A program made the translations under genes and the position numbers. Under the pieces are notes generated by a model that saw only the letters and a list, made by a program, of their open reading frames with translations, ran no database searches and was not told the origin of the DNA. A DNA stretch of 64,000 bases from Aerobium sp039839275. Lineage in GTDB: Bacteria > Pseudomonadota > Alphaproteobacteria > Rhizobiales > Rhizobiaceae. The DNA lies in contig NZ_JBDOQP010000004.1 of NCBI RefSeq assembly GCF_039839275.1, forward strand, positions 458,242-522,241, given 5' to 3'. Numbering within the stretch: the first letter of the stretch is position 1; each line of letters begins with the position of its first letter. This document shows, piece by piece, positions 51,160 through 60,316 of this stretch.

Positions 51160-51924
51160 ATGTCGGTACTATCTATGTTGGCGCAGCATGCCGATATGGC
51201 CGTGCAGAACCTGCATGTCGCAGGCTCCATGGTCTCGGATGCTGCGTTGCACGGCAAGCTCGCCGTGCAACACACCGCGAACGATTACGTCGTTCTTGCA
51301 CAGGCGACGCAAGATGGCGGGATCAGCGTCGACGAGTTCAGGGAACGGCTTGAAAACGTCACCCAGGAGGAACAGCTCGGCTGGCTGACGGCTGCGGGCA
51401 AATACTTCATCGGCATATTCCAGGAAGGCGGCAAGGTATTTGCCGGCTTCGTGACCGGCATCATCCCGACGCTCGTCGTGCTGATGACGGCCTTCTATGC
51501 AGTCACCGAACTCGTGGGCGAAAAGCGCGTCCATGGCCTGGCCCAGGGTGCGGGACGCATCGCGTTGACGCGCTACACGGTGCTTCCGGTTCTCGCGGTC
51601 TTCTTCCTCACGAACCCGATGGCCTACACCTTCGGCTCGTTCCTCGAGGAAAAGCACAAGCCGGCCTTCTACGACGCGGCCGTGTCCTATGTGCACCCCC
51701 CGCTTGGTCTGTTCCCGCACGTGAACCCCGGCGAATATTTCGTCTGGGGCGGTATTCTCGTCGCGCTACTCGAACTGGAACGCAACGGTTCGGTGGCCGA
51801 AGGCTACCATATCCAGGTCGCGATCTGGTACGCGCTCGTCGGTCTCGTCGTGATCCTGCTCAAGGGCATGCTCACAGAACGCATCACGGCCTTCATGGCC
51901 CGCCGCCAGGGCGTCGAGCTCTGA
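51160..51924 (+). CDS. srlA: PTS glucitol/sorbitol-type permease EIIC (SrlA)
   Basis: A 254-residue membrane protein of the glucitol EIIC family, with FQEGGKVFAGFVTGIIPTLVV and FLTNPMAYTFGSFLEEKHKPAFYDA. The enterobacterial SrlA is about 187 residues and starts at the segment equivalent to WFIGIFQEGG. Here about 75 extra residues precede it, soluble and rich in Gln, Asp and His. The strong GGAGGGAGGAAGG before ATG 51160 supports this longer start. Confidence 0.88.
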   Translation: MSVLSMLAQHADMAVQNLHVAGSMVSDAALHGKLAVQHTANDYVVLAQATQDGGISVDEFRERLENVTQEEQLGWLTAAGKYFIGIFQEGGKVFAGFVTGIIPTLVVLMTAFYAVTELVGEKRVHGLAQGAGRIALTRYTVLPVLAVFFLTNPMAYTFGSFLEEKHKPAFYDAAVSYVHPPLGLFPHVNPGEYFVWGGILVALLELERNGSVAEGYHIQVAIWYALVGLVVILLKGMLTERITAFMARRQGVEL

Positions 51925-51943
51925 GCCGGGGAGGGAGGACATC

Positions 51944-52942
51944 ATGACAAAGACATACAAGGCCGTACGGATTTCGAGGGGCTCGGGCGGCTGGGGTGGC
52001 CCGCTCGTCATCGAGCCGACCGAACAGCGCAACAAGATCGTTTCTGTGACCGGCGGCGGCATCCATCCGGTTGCCCAGCACATCGCCGACCTGACCGGTG
52101 GCGAAGCTGTCGACGGCTTCCGCGCGCCACCCGTCGAAGGCGAGATGGCGGTAGTGGTGGTCGATTGCGGAGGCACCGCGCGCTGCGGCGTCTACCCCCG
52201 CAAGCGCATCCCGACCGTCAACCTAACGCCAGTTGGCCAGGCCGGACCTCTGGCACAGTTCATCACGGAAGACATCTACGTCTCGGGCGTGAAGCCGGAG
52301 AACGTCACACTGGCGGACGGCAGCGAGCCGGTGACTGCCGCGGGGGGAGCAGCATCGATGAGCCCCAGCAGCACGCCGGCACCGGCAGCCGCGCCGCAGA
52401 ATGAGGGCGGCATCGTCGGCCTCATCAGTTCGGTCGGCCGCGTGATGGGCCGTGTCGTCGGCATCTTCTTCAATGCCGGCCGCCGCACGATCGACCAGGT
52501 GGTGCGCAACGTGCTGCCGTTCATGGCGTTCGTGACCATGCTCATCGGTCTCATCCTCTATACCGGCATCGGCGACATCCTCGCCCAGCCAATGGGACCG
52601 CTGGCCAACAACATCATCGGTCTGTTGATCATCTCGGCGATCTGCGGCCTGCCGTTCCTGTCGCCGATTCTCGGGCCCGGTGCCGTGATCGCGCAGGTCA
52701 TCGGCGTGGCGATCATCGGCCCTCAGATCGCCAACGGAACGATCTCGCCGGCGATGGCTCTTCCGGCGCTGTTCGCCTACAACACCCAGGTCGGCTGCGA
52801 CTTCGTCCCCGTCGGCCTGGCGCTCGGCGAGGCCAAGCCGAAGACGATCGAGATCGGCGTGCCGGCAGTGCTGATCAGCCGCCAGATCATGGGGCCGGTT
52901 TCGGTGCTCATCGCCTGGGCGGTCAGCCTGATCGTCCTTTAA
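51944..52942 (+). CDS. srlE: PTS glucitol/sorbitol-type EIIB/C (SrlE)
   Basis: A 332-residue protein with an N-terminal EIIB domain and a C-terminal membrane domain. The phosphorylated Cys is expected in the segment VVDCGGTARCGVYPRKRIPT. A Pro/Ala/Ser-rich linker (residues ~130-150) joins it to the helices. Together with SrlA it moves and phosphorylates a polyol, with phosphate from SrlB. Confidence 0.9.
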   Translation: MTKTYKAVRISRGSGGWGGPLVIEPTEQRNKIVSVTGGGIHPVAQHIADLTGGEAVDGFRAPPVEGEMAVVVVDCGGTARCGVYPRKRIPTVNLTPVGQAGPLAQFITEDIYVSGVKPENVTLADGSEPVTAAGGAASMSPSSTPAPAAAPQNEGGIVGLISSVGRVMGRVVGIFFNAGRRTIDQVVRNVLPFMAFVTMLIGLILYTGIGDILAQPMGPLANNIIGLLIISAICGLPFLSPILGPGAVIAQVIGVAIIGPQIANGTISPAMALPALFAYNTQVGCDFVPVGLALGEAKPKTIEIGVPAVLISRQIMGPVSVLIAWAVSLIVL

Positions 52943-52970
52943 GGAAAGCAAGAGAAGGAGGTTCGCCAAC

Positions 52971-53351
52971 ATGACGGTTCTACTGAAAACGCGTGTCACC
53001 GCAGTGGGACCGGAAGTGGCGGACCTCGCCGAGGGCGGCGTGATCATCCTGTTTGCGGAGGGATCGCCGCCCGAACTTGCGGAAGTCTCCGTCCTGCACC
53101 GCAGCGACGAAGGCCCGAGTAACGAGGCCCCGCTGGTTGGAGCCTCCATCAGCATCGGAGAGGTTGCCGCGCAGATCACCGCCGTCGGCGCCACGGCATG
53201 GAGCAAGGTGCTCGATATCGGGCATGTTGTGATCTCCTTCAACGGCGCTACGCAAGCGGAGCGCCCGGGCGAGATATGCGCTTCGGAAGTCGACACGCAG
53301 GCGCTCGTCGCCGCATTGACGCCGGATACGGTGATCACGATCGCCACCTGA
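52971..53351 (+). CDS. srlB: PTS glucitol/sorbitol-type EIIA (SrlB)
   Basis: A 126-residue EIIA of the glucitol family, close to the 123 residues of enterobacterial SrlB. The likely phosphorylated histidine lies in VSVLHRSDE. GHVVISFNGATQAERPGEIC near residues 85-105 is typical. It receives phosphate from the HPr-EI fusion encoded next and passes it to SrlE. Confidence 0.88.
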   Translation: MTVLLKTRVTAVGPEVADLAEGGVIILFAEGSPPELAEVSVLHRSDEGPSNEAPLVGASISIGEVAAQITAVGATAWSKVLDIGHVVISFNGATQAERPGEICASEVDTQALVAALTPDTVITIAT

Positions 53352-53383
53352 CGACAGGCACTGGACGACATCAGGATACCGTT

Positions 53384-55348
53384 ATGGAACGCTCCACCAT
53401 CGTGAGGGTGCATGAGGGGCTGCATGCACGCCCAGCCACGCGCTTCGTGAAGCTTGCCAAGAGCTTCGAATCCGAGATCGAGATCATCCGTGACGGCAAG
53501 GCCGTGAGCGCGAAGAGCCCGGTCAAGCTGATGCTTCTGGGCGTCAAGGAAAACCAGGAGGTGTCGGTCCGGGCGACAGGTGCGGACGCGGCCGAAGCCG
53601 TCGAAGCACTCATCGGCTATCTGGAAAATCCCGATTCCGGCCTCGGAGAGGACGAGTTGCACGCGGGGGCGCCTGCATATGCACCACCCCCGGCGGTGCA
53701 GCCGGACATGCAGACGGAGATCGGAACCTTCTTGCGCGGCGTCGCCGCCAGCGAGGGCGTCGCGATCGGGCCGGCCTTTGCGTATTTCCCCGCGGACATC
53801 CAGACCGAGGCCCGCACCATTGCGCCCGGTCAACGCGACGCCGAACTGCAGCGGCTTCGCGCCGCCATCCTCTCGGTCCAAAACCGCATGGACGCCACGT
53901 TGGCCGAGACATCGCTGGCGGAGAGCGACAGGGGCATCATCGCCGCCTTGCGGGACATCACAGCCGACGAAAGCGTGATCGGCGAAGCCGAGGCAACGAT
54001 CAGGAAGGGGCTGGATGCCGTTTCAGCGGTGATGGCCGCTGCCACTCAAGTGGCAGCGGAGTTCGCAGAGCTCGACGATCCGTATCTCAACGCCCGTGCC
54101 GACGACATCCGGGCGGTAGGACGGCAGATCTCCCTGGCATTGCTCGGACAGGACGAGGCGGGGTTGGATGCGCTGCCGGAAGGCGCGATCCTGATCGCCG
54201 AAGACATCGGTGCCTGGGATCTCGCGCGTGCGCCGCTGAAGCGCATCGCCGGCATCGTCTGCGGGCATGGCGGTGCCACCTCGCATGTGGCAATCATTGC
54301 CCGCTCGCATGGCATTCCTGCCGTACTTGGGCTCGGATCGCAGGTGATCGAGCTCAAGCGAGCCCAACACGTGGCCATCGACGGTTCGCGCGGCGAGGTT
54401 CACCTCGAACCGGACGAGGCCACCCGCCAACGCTTCGATGCAGCCATCCTAGCAGCGACCGCGGAACGCAAGGCGCTGTCGGCCTACAAGGATGCGGTGC
54501 CCAGCCGCCCGGACGGCACTGTCATCGAGGTCGCGGCGAATATCGGCTCGCTGGAAGAAATCGATGCCGCACTGGAAGCCGGAGCCATGGGCGTCGGCCT
54601 GTTCCGCACCGAACTCCTGTTCATGCGCCACATGCACCTTCCCTCTGAAGACATGCAGGCCGAGACCTACGCCGCAGCGGCCCGAGCGTTCGCGCCCCAT
54701 CCGGTAATCGTGCGCACGCTCGACATAGGCGGCGACAAGCCGATTGCCGGTATTGAGTTCCCGCAGGAGGAGAACCCGTTCCTTGGCTGGCGCGGAATCC
54801 GCATGTGTCTCGATCGCCCCGACATCTTCAAGACCCAGCTTCGCGCATTGCTGCGCGCTGCTATCCACGGCAACATCAAGGTGATGCTGCCGATGATCTC
54901 GGAGATAGAGGAGGTGCGGCGCACCCGCGCCCTCATCGCGGAGGCAGCAGCCGAACTCCGCACCGAGGGCAGGGAGCATGCAGCGTTTCCGCTGGGGGTG
55001 ATGATTGAGACACCGGCGGCCGTCCTGATCGCCCCAACACTGGCCAAGGAAGTCGACTTCTTCTCGATCGGCACCAACGACCTGACACAGTACGTCATGG
55101 CGGCGGACCGCCTGAATCCCGTCGTGAGCAGCCTAAACAGCGTCGAAAACCCGGCTGTGATGGCGGCCATCGAAATGACGGCCAAGGCGGGTGTCGATGC
55201 CGGGATCATGGTCGGCATGTGCGGCGAGGCGGCAGGACGACCGGACCTGATCCCCACCTTTATCAGGATGGGACTGACGGAACTGAGCATGAGCGCTGCG
55301 TCCGTCCAGCGCGCCAAGAAATGCATCGGCGAGATGAAGGCGACTTAG
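53384..55348 (+). CDS. HPr-Enzyme I fusion of the sugar PTS
   Basis: A 654-residue protein fusing HPr (residues ~1-90, phosphorylated His in GLHARPATRF) to Enzyme I. EI begins near residue 115; its phosphorylated histidine is in GGATSHVAIIARSHG. The PEP-binding domain has FRTELLFM, DIGGDKPI, GVMIETPAAV and GTNDLTQY. Unlike FruB/FPr-type proteins it lacks an EIIA domain; EIIA is the separate SrlB. It allows sugar transport without the nitrogen-PTS EI and HPr usual in rhizobia. Confidence 0.93.
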   Translation: MERSTIVRVHEGLHARPATRFVKLAKSFESEIEIIRDGKAVSAKSPVKLMLLGVKENQEVSVRATGADAAEAVEALIGYLENPDSGLGEDELHAGAPAYAPPPAVQPDMQTEIGTFLRGVAASEGVAIGPAFAYFPADIQTEARTIAPGQRDAELQRLRAAILSVQNRMDATLAETSLAESDRGIIAALRDITADESVIGEAEATIRKGLDAVSAVMAAATQVAAEFAELDDPYLNARADDIRAVGRQISLALLGQDEAGLDALPEGAILIAEDIGAWDLARAPLKRIAGIVCGHGGATSHVAIIARSHGIPAVLGLGSQVIELKRAQHVAIDGSRGEVHLEPDEATRQRFDAAILAATAERKALSAYKDAVPSRPDGTVIEVAANIGSLEEIDAALEAGAMGVGLFRTELLFMRHMHLPSEDMQAETYAAAARAFAPHPVIVRTLDIGGDKPIAGIEFPQEENPFLGWRGIRMCLDRPDIFKTQLRALLRAAIHGNIKVMLPMISEIEEVRRTRALIAEAAAELRTEGREHAAFPLGVMIETPAAVLIAPTLAKEVDFFSIGTNDLTQYVMAADRLNPVVSSLNSVENPAVMAAIEMTAKAGVDAGIMVGMCGEAAGRPDLIPTFIRMGLTELSMSAASVQRAKKCIGEMKAT

Positions 55349-55360
55349 GCGGTACCCGCC

Positions 55361-56167
55361 TTACGGAAGATGCGCGAACAGCATCGCGAATATCCGTGTC
55401 AGTTCTTGCTGTCCCTCCGGTCCCCGGCATGCCGGCTCGATCCGATCGATGCGAGCGTCGGTGGCCAGGATCGTAAGGTCGAGGAGGTCGGCCTCACGTG
55501 CCGCATCGGCATCCACGGTCGCGAAACCGGCTGTCAGCACGATTGGCGTCAGGCACAATATCTCGAGCGTACGAATGGATTCATTCGGCACCGAGCCGTC
55601 CTCGAAACGGATCGGCCGATGGTCGAGCAGTTCGGTCAGCAGCGACGCACAGAGCACCGCGCCTGCCGCAACCCTTTCGGACCAGCCGTGTGCGCCGTCC
55701 AGCGCCGCGAGCTCTGCGCCGTGCTTGCCCTTCATTGCGGCGTGCACGCTTGCGAGTTCCGTTTCATGGATCCGCGCTCCGGTGATCCCGCGCGCGGCCA
55801 GCACTGTGGCGGCGAGGTAATAGAGGTCACGCCGGAAAGCACGGCTGCCTTCGTCGCGGCCGCGAAAATAGATGTCGAGACTGCGAGCGCTATTCCGCCC
55901 GACACCGGCCGCGCGATCGATGGGAACGAACCGTTCGGCAACGGTCATGGCATCATCAAAGGCACTGACGGCATGCCCTAGCAGGCTTTCGACACCCCTC
56001 ACGGGGAGCGGCGGATGCGGCAGTTTCAGGTGCTCGCCGACGCGCGCCATGGGAGAATGGCCGCCATCGTGCCGATGCTGGCGAATGACCTGCCTCGCAT
56101 CGCGCAGCCGATCCTTGAGCGCAACGCGGACCTCTTCGGAAATCTCACGCAGCATCGATTTGGCCAT
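55361..56167 (-). CDS. Hypothetical protein of unknown function
   Basis: A 268-residue, mostly helical soluble protein. A basic N terminus is followed by helices with DEGSRAFRRDLYYLAATVLA and ATVDADAAREADLLDLTILATDARIDRI. There is no signal peptide and no recognised catalytic motif. It converges on the HPr-EI gene (12 bp) and is divergent from a SorC regulator across about 200 bp. The start may be ATG 56167 or 56155. Its place in the sugar-PTS locus suggests a related but unknown role. Confidence 0.6.
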   Translation of the reverse strand: MAKSMLREISEEVRVALKDRLRDARQVIRQHRHDGGHSPMARVGEHLKLPHPPLPVRGVESLLGHAVSAFDDAMTVAERFVPIDRAAGVGRNSARSLDIYFRGRDEGSRAFRRDLYYLAATVLAARGITGARIHETELASVHAAMKGKHGAELAALDGAHGWSERVAAGAVLCASLLTELLDHRPIRFEDGSVPNESIRTLEILCLTPIVLTAGFATVDADAAREADLLDLTILATDARIDRIEPACRGPEGQQELTRIFAMLFAHLP

Positions 56168-56370
56168 CCTCTCGTTTCGTCGGCAAAGCCTCGACCGACC
56201 ATGCGACAATGCCTTGGGAAATTGCGTCGCATCTGCCCGGCTGGTCAAGGCTTGTTGTTGCGTTTGTTATCAGAATCGTTGACGTTTGCCTCGCCCATGG
56301 CGGCGTGAGAGGGAGTGGATTGGCACGGCAGCCGCGCAAGATCACCGCGAACGGCGAGGAGGGGATTGCT

Positions 56371-57330
56371 GTGCCGACCGGCGAAAGCCGCGCCGATCGG
56401 CTGCGGATACGCGCCGCCTGGATGTATTTCATCGAGCAGATGACGCAAACGGAGATCGCCGACGTGCTCGGCATCGGCCGCGTCAGTGTAGTGCGCATGC
56501 TGGCGGAAGCCCGCGCCCGCAACGAGGTCAAGATCAGCATCGAGAGCGACCTGATCGATGTGGTGCGCCTGGAGCGCGCGCTCGAACGGACGTTCGGGCT
56601 TCAGCAGGCGCTGGTCGCGCCGCTTTCGGCCGCCGAGGCGAGCCCGATACCCGCCATCAGCGCCAAGACCGGCAGCTTCCTTTCCGAAACGATGCACGGT
56701 GGCATGCGTGTCGGTGTCGGCTGGGGACGCACGCTGTTTTCCAGCCTGCAGTTCATAAGCGGCAAGCCATTGTCGGATTTTCAGGTGATATCACTGCTGG
56801 GAGGGGTCGGCGCGGCGCGGCGGTTCAATCCGGCGGAATTCGCGTGGCGATTTGCCCAGACATTCCAGGGGGAGGGCTACCTGATCCCAACGCCGGCAGT
56901 GGTCGACAGCGTTGAAACCAAGATCGCCCTGGTCGAACGCTGTGGACTGAAGGACATCTTCGAGATGACCGACGCGCTTGACGCCGTTCTGCTCAGCGTC
57001 GGCGGCATCGCCTCGGCCACCACCTTCTATCGCGGCGGCTTCCTCAAGGAGAAGGATCGCGAGGCGCTGGTCGAACGAGGCGCCGTCGGCGACCTGCTGT
57101 TCCACTTCTTCGACAGGGATGGCGTGCTGGTCGACCATCCCGTCAACCAGCTCGTGATGTCTGTGGAAGTGGATCGGCTGCGCAAGGCGCCCATGCGCAT
57201 ATTGACCTCAGGCGGCGAGGACAAGACGGACGCGCTGCTGGGCGCCATGACGTTGATCGCACCCACCGTGCTGATCACGGACGAGCGCAGCGCGCGCCGC
57301 ATGCTCGAAGCACGCGGCGTCACGCCGTGA
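56371..57330 (+). CDS. SorC/DeoR-type sugar-binding transcriptional regulator
   Basis: A 319-residue regulator with a helix-turn-helix (MTQTEIADVLGIGRVSVVRML, residues ~25-46) and a sugar-phosphate-binding domain (GVGWGRTLFSSLQFI and ALLGAMTLIAPTVLI). GTG 56371 is chosen because GAGGAGGGG lies 5-6 nt upstream and the length fits the family; the frame remains open upstream. It is the best candidate regulator for the nearby glucitol PTS and for the convergent TIM-barrel gene. Confidence 0.86.
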   Translation: MPTGESRADRLRIRAAWMYFIEQMTQTEIADVLGIGRVSVVRMLAEARARNEVKISIESDLIDVVRLERALERTFGLQQALVAPLSAAEASPIPAISAKTGSFLSETMHGGMRVGVGWGRTLFSSLQFISGKPLSDFQVISLLGGVGAARRFNPAEFAWRFAQTFQGEGYLIPTPAVVDSVETKIALVERCGLKDIFEMTDALDAVLLSVGGIASATTFYRGGFLKEKDREALVERGAVGDLLFHFFDRDGVLVDHPVNQLVMSVEVDRLRKAPMRILTSGGEDKTDALLGAMTLIAPTVLITDERSARRMLEARGVTP

Positions 57331-57337
57331 CGGGCGA

Positions 57338-58267
57338 TCAAGCCGCGCGCGCGACCTTTGTCGTGCGTGCGTTGCCGGCCAGCCGCTTTGTAGCGTCGAC
57401 GGTGTCCTGCGCGACATACCAGTAGCGTTCCTTCAATTCGATATTGAAGAGGACGCCCTCGGGGAATTCGCATTCCTCGACGATCCGGTCCCAGGGAATC
57501 TCACCCCAGCCGACCGGCAGATGCAGGTCACCATGCCCGTAGGCGACACGCTCGCCATCGGTGAACATCCAGATGTCATCTTGACGGCCGAAGCTGTCAT
57601 GGACATGGAGATGACGTGCCCAAGGCGCGATGGTCTTGATTTCTTCAATGAAATCCTCACGGCGGCCCTCATAGTCGAGCCGCAGCAGGGCGTGGCTGAA
57701 ATCGAGTGTGGCCGCAACGCTGGGGTGATTGATCGCCGCGAGTTCCTGAGCCAGCCGGGACGCAGTCGGCGTGAGGCCCTTGCCTTCGTAACCCGCGAAC
57801 AGCGTCTCCACGCACAGCATCACGCCGTGCTGGGCAGCGATGTCGCCGGCCTTGGCCAGCCATTCACGCTGGCGCAGATAAGCTGCCTCGACGCCATTCG
57901 CCTGCTGCTGCGGGACGATGCCTGCGTGAATGACATAGTGCTCCGCGCCGAGTTCGGCCGCGACCTCGAGGGAAGCCTTGAGAACTTCCATATGACGCGG
58001 CAGGCGCCATGCCTCGTCCATGAAATTGATGGAAAGCGGTCCATGCACGGAGTAGGCGACGTCGCGGCCGCCACATGCGCGCATCAGCGCCTTCATCTGC
58101 GGCTGGCGTATCTTGCCACCCACGACGATGTCCATGTCGTAGGTGGGCAGTTCGATCGCCTCGACGCCCAGTTCCTCGATCATGTCCAGTTCTTCCGCGA
58201 AGTCGCCGAGATCGTTCGCGCGCTTGTGTGCGGATATACCCGTGCCCAAAGCACCGTTGGCCAGCAT
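57338..58267 (-). CDS. TIM-barrel sugar phosphate isomerase/epimerase
   Basis: A 309-residue AP-endonuclease-2-type TIM barrel. Family segments are ELGVEAIELPTYD, YSVHGPLSINFMD, EHYVIHAGIVPQQQ and the metal-binding region MLCVETLFAG / ATLDFSHALL / HLHVHDSFGRQDD. Such enzymes interconvert sugars or polyol derivatives. Start 58267 has an AGGAAG site; the frame extends upstream without support. It could act on the PTS product, but no substrate can be read from sequence. Confidence 0.83.
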   Translation of the reverse strand: MLANGALGTGISAHKRANDLGDFAEELDMIEELGVEAIELPTYDMDIVVGGKIRQPQMKALMRACGGRDVAYSVHGPLSINFMDEAWRLPRHMEVLKASLEVAAELGAEHYVIHAGIVPQQQANGVEAAYLRQREWLAKAGDIAAQHGVMLCVETLFAGYEGKGLTPTASRLAQELAAINHPSVAATLDFSHALLRLDYEGRREDFIEEIKTIAPWARHLHVHDSFGRQDDIWMFTDGERVAYGHGDLHLPVGWGEIPWDRIVEECEFPEGVLFNIELKERYWYVAQDTVDATKRLAGNARTTKVARAA

Positions 58268-58471
58268 GGCTCTCTTCCTCGTGTCGTGGATTCTTCGGTT
58301 CCGGAACTGCCGTGCCCGGAGTGCGCCCGCAAGATGACGCGGATTCATGACGCCTGTCTGACAGGCCACCGGCAAAGATTTGAACAGGGCGGTGCTCGAC
58401 AACCCGTTTGCCATGTCATCTAATCGTCATTGAAGTGTCATTTTCAACGCTGATTCCGATTGGAGCCGCCA

Positions 58472-58837
58472 ATGCGCATGCTGTTCCTGCTCCTTTGTGC
58501 CTGTGTCGCGGGGTCCGGCCCGGCTGCGGCCGACGCGCTGACAAATCGGCAGATCGAAACGCACCTCGTCGGCAAGCAGATCGCGTGGTGGGAAGCACAG
58601 GGCTGGCGCCACGGCTATCTCATGCTGCTGCCGAACGGCTCCGCGGAAATGACCGTCGATCGTCCGGATCGTCAGCGCGACGTCGGACGCTGGACTTTGC
58701 GCGGTGATGAAATCTGCACGCTCTGGGGTGAGGTGCGCGGCGGTGTCGAGAAGTGCTACCGCATCCGTCGCGAGAGCGGCGGCCTGTTCGTCACGAGCGG
58801 GGGCAACGTGTTCGAGGTTCGCGAACTCGGCGTGTGA
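58472..58837 (+). CDS. Small periplasmic protein, function unknown
   Basis: A 121-residue protein with a signal peptide (MRMLFLLLCACVAGSGPAAADA, cleavage near residue 22) and a compact beta-rich mature part (HGYLMLLPNGSAEMTV, VGRWTLRGDEICTLW, GLFVTSGGNVFEVREL) with a likely disulfide pair (ICTLW and EKCYR). A GGAG site precedes the ATG. It lies 120 bp upstream of ugpB and is probably a separate unit. Confidence 0.66.
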   Translation: MRMLFLLLCACVAGSGPAAADALTNRQIETHLVGKQIAWWEAQGWRHGYLMLLPNGSAEMTVDRPDRQRDVGRWTLRGDEICTLWGEVRGGVEKCYRIRRESGGLFVTSGGNVFEVRELGV

Positions 58838-58843
58838 CAACGG

Positions 58844-58872
58844 CGTCATAGAACCGTCGCGGGATTGTAACC
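58844..58872 (+). promoter_or_regulatory. Pho-box-like triple repeat before ugpB
   Basis: CGTCATA (58844), CGTCGCG (58855) and TGTAACC (58866) begin exactly 11 bp apart, the helical periodicity of PhoB half-sites. They lie about 85 bp upstream of the ugpB start. Ugp operons are known PhoB targets, which raises the chance that this is real even though the half-sites are imperfect. Confidence 0.5.
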
Positions 58873-58957
58873 CGAGCAAAACAAAACTGTCGTCAATCGC
58901 CTCTAGTGGAGTCGGCCAGCGGGATAGCCCGCGCCAACCATCCTCTGGAGGCTGACA

Positions 58958-60295
58958 ATGACAAGGTTTTCTCTTTTCGCCGCGGCTGTCTCGACCGTGG
59001 CGATTGCGTCCGGCGCTCAGGCACAGGAGCGCACCCAGTTCCAATACTGGTATGGTCTCACCGGCCAGCTCGGCGAAGTCGTGCAAAAGCAATGCGATCT
59101 CTTCAATGCGTCGCAGGACAAGTACGAGGCAGTCTGCTCCGGCCAGGGCGGCTATGATGCGGCTGAGCAGAATACCATCGCCGCATACCGCGCCGAACAG
59201 CATCCGACTGTCGTGCAGATCTACGACGCCGGTACCGTGAACTTCATGCTCTCGGGCGCCATCTATCCCGCCAACAAATTTGCCGAAGAGCACGGCATCG
59301 ACGTCGACTGGGATGCGTACTTCCCCGGAATCGCCAACTACTACGCCACCTCCACAGGCGACATGTGGTCCTTCCCCTACAACTCTTCGACAGCCGTCCT
59401 TTACTGGAACAAGGATGAGTGGGCCAAGATCGGCAAGGATAAGGCTCCGGCAACCTGGGCTGAGTTCGCAGCCGACCTGAAGGCGCTCAAGGAAGCCGGC
59501 GTTGAATGCGGATTCGCGTTCGACTTCGACACCTGGATGAATCTCGAGCAGTTCTCGGCCATGAACGGCTTGCCGATCGCCACGCTCGACAATGGCTATG
59601 GTGGCCTCGGCGCCGAAGTCGTCTTTCACCAGACTGCCTTTGTCGACCACATGAAGAACTTCAAGGACTGGATGGACGCCGGCTACGCCAAGATCCAGAC
59701 GAGCCAGGTTGGCAAGAACCTGATCCAGGCCTTTGCCGATGGTTCCTGCGCCTCGACGACATCTTCGATCGCCAACCATGGCGTGGTGAAGTCGACCCAG
59801 GCCGAAGGCATGAACTGGGACGTGGCCATGCTGCCGGTGCTCGAAGAAGGCAAGCGCACCAATTCGCTGGTCGGCGGAGCTTCGCTGTGGGTCATGGATG
59901 GCAAGTCCGACGAGGAATACGAAGCTGCCGCTGCTTTCCTCAAGTATGTGACGGCAGCCGACACGGGCGAGAAGTACATTGCCGAGAACACCGGCTACAT
60001 TCCGGTTACCACTGACGGCTTCGAACTCTTGAAGTCCGAAGGCTTCTACGACCGCGAAGAGATTGCCGGTCGTGAAGTGGCGATTGAATCACTCACCGCT
60101 TCCGACGTCACCCCGCTGTCGCGCGGCATTCGCCTTGGCAACTTCACTTCGATCCGGGCCGAAGTCCGCGCCGAACTCGAAGCTGCCTTCACCGGCCAGA
60201 AGGACATTGAAACCGCGCTGAACGACGCGGCGGACAGGTCCAACCAGATTCTGCGCCGCTACGAGCAGACCTATCGCGGCGCCGACCTGCCCTGA
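58958..60295 (+). CDS. ugpB: sn-Glycerol-3-phosphate binding protein
   Basis: A 445-residue periplasmic receptor with a signal peptide (cleavage after AQA near residue 23) and the UgpB landmarks: QYWYGLTGQLGEVVQ, MWSFPYNSSTAVLYWNKDEW, LEQFSAMNGLPIAT, LVGGASLWVM and LSRGIRLGNFTSIR. It binds glycerol-3-phosphate and glycerophosphodiesters and passes them to UgpAE-C. The TGGAGG site precedes the ATG. Confidence 0.93.
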   Translation: MTRFSLFAAAVSTVAIASGAQAQERTQFQYWYGLTGQLGEVVQKQCDLFNASQDKYEAVCSGQGGYDAAEQNTIAAYRAEQHPTVVQIYDAGTVNFMLSGAIYPANKFAEEHGIDVDWDAYFPGIANYYATSTGDMWSFPYNSSTAVLYWNKDEWAKIGKDKAPATWAEFAADLKALKEAGVECGFAFDFDTWMNLEQFSAMNGLPIATLDNGYGGLGAEVVFHQTAFVDHMKNFKDWMDAGYAKIQTSQVGKNLIQAFADGSCASTTSSIANHGVVKSTQAEGMNWDVAMLPVLEEGKRTNSLVGGASLWVMDGKSDEEYEAAAAFLKYVTAADTGEKYIAENTGYIPVTTDGFELLKSEGFYDREEIAGREVAIESLTASDVTPLSRGIRLGNFTSIRAEVRAELEAAFTGQKDIETALNDAADRSNQILRRYEQTYRGADLP

Positions 60296-60316
60296 TCCAA
60301 CTTCTGCCCTGACATC

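Noticed and set aside
52223..53881. Long minus-strand open frame opposite the PTS genes
   Set aside because: There are no motifs, while the plus strand encodes srlE, srlB and HPr-EI with family signatures.
56209..56370. Longer N terminus of the second SorC regulator
   Set aside because: The extra segment is not family-like, and a strong ribosome site precedes GTG 56371.
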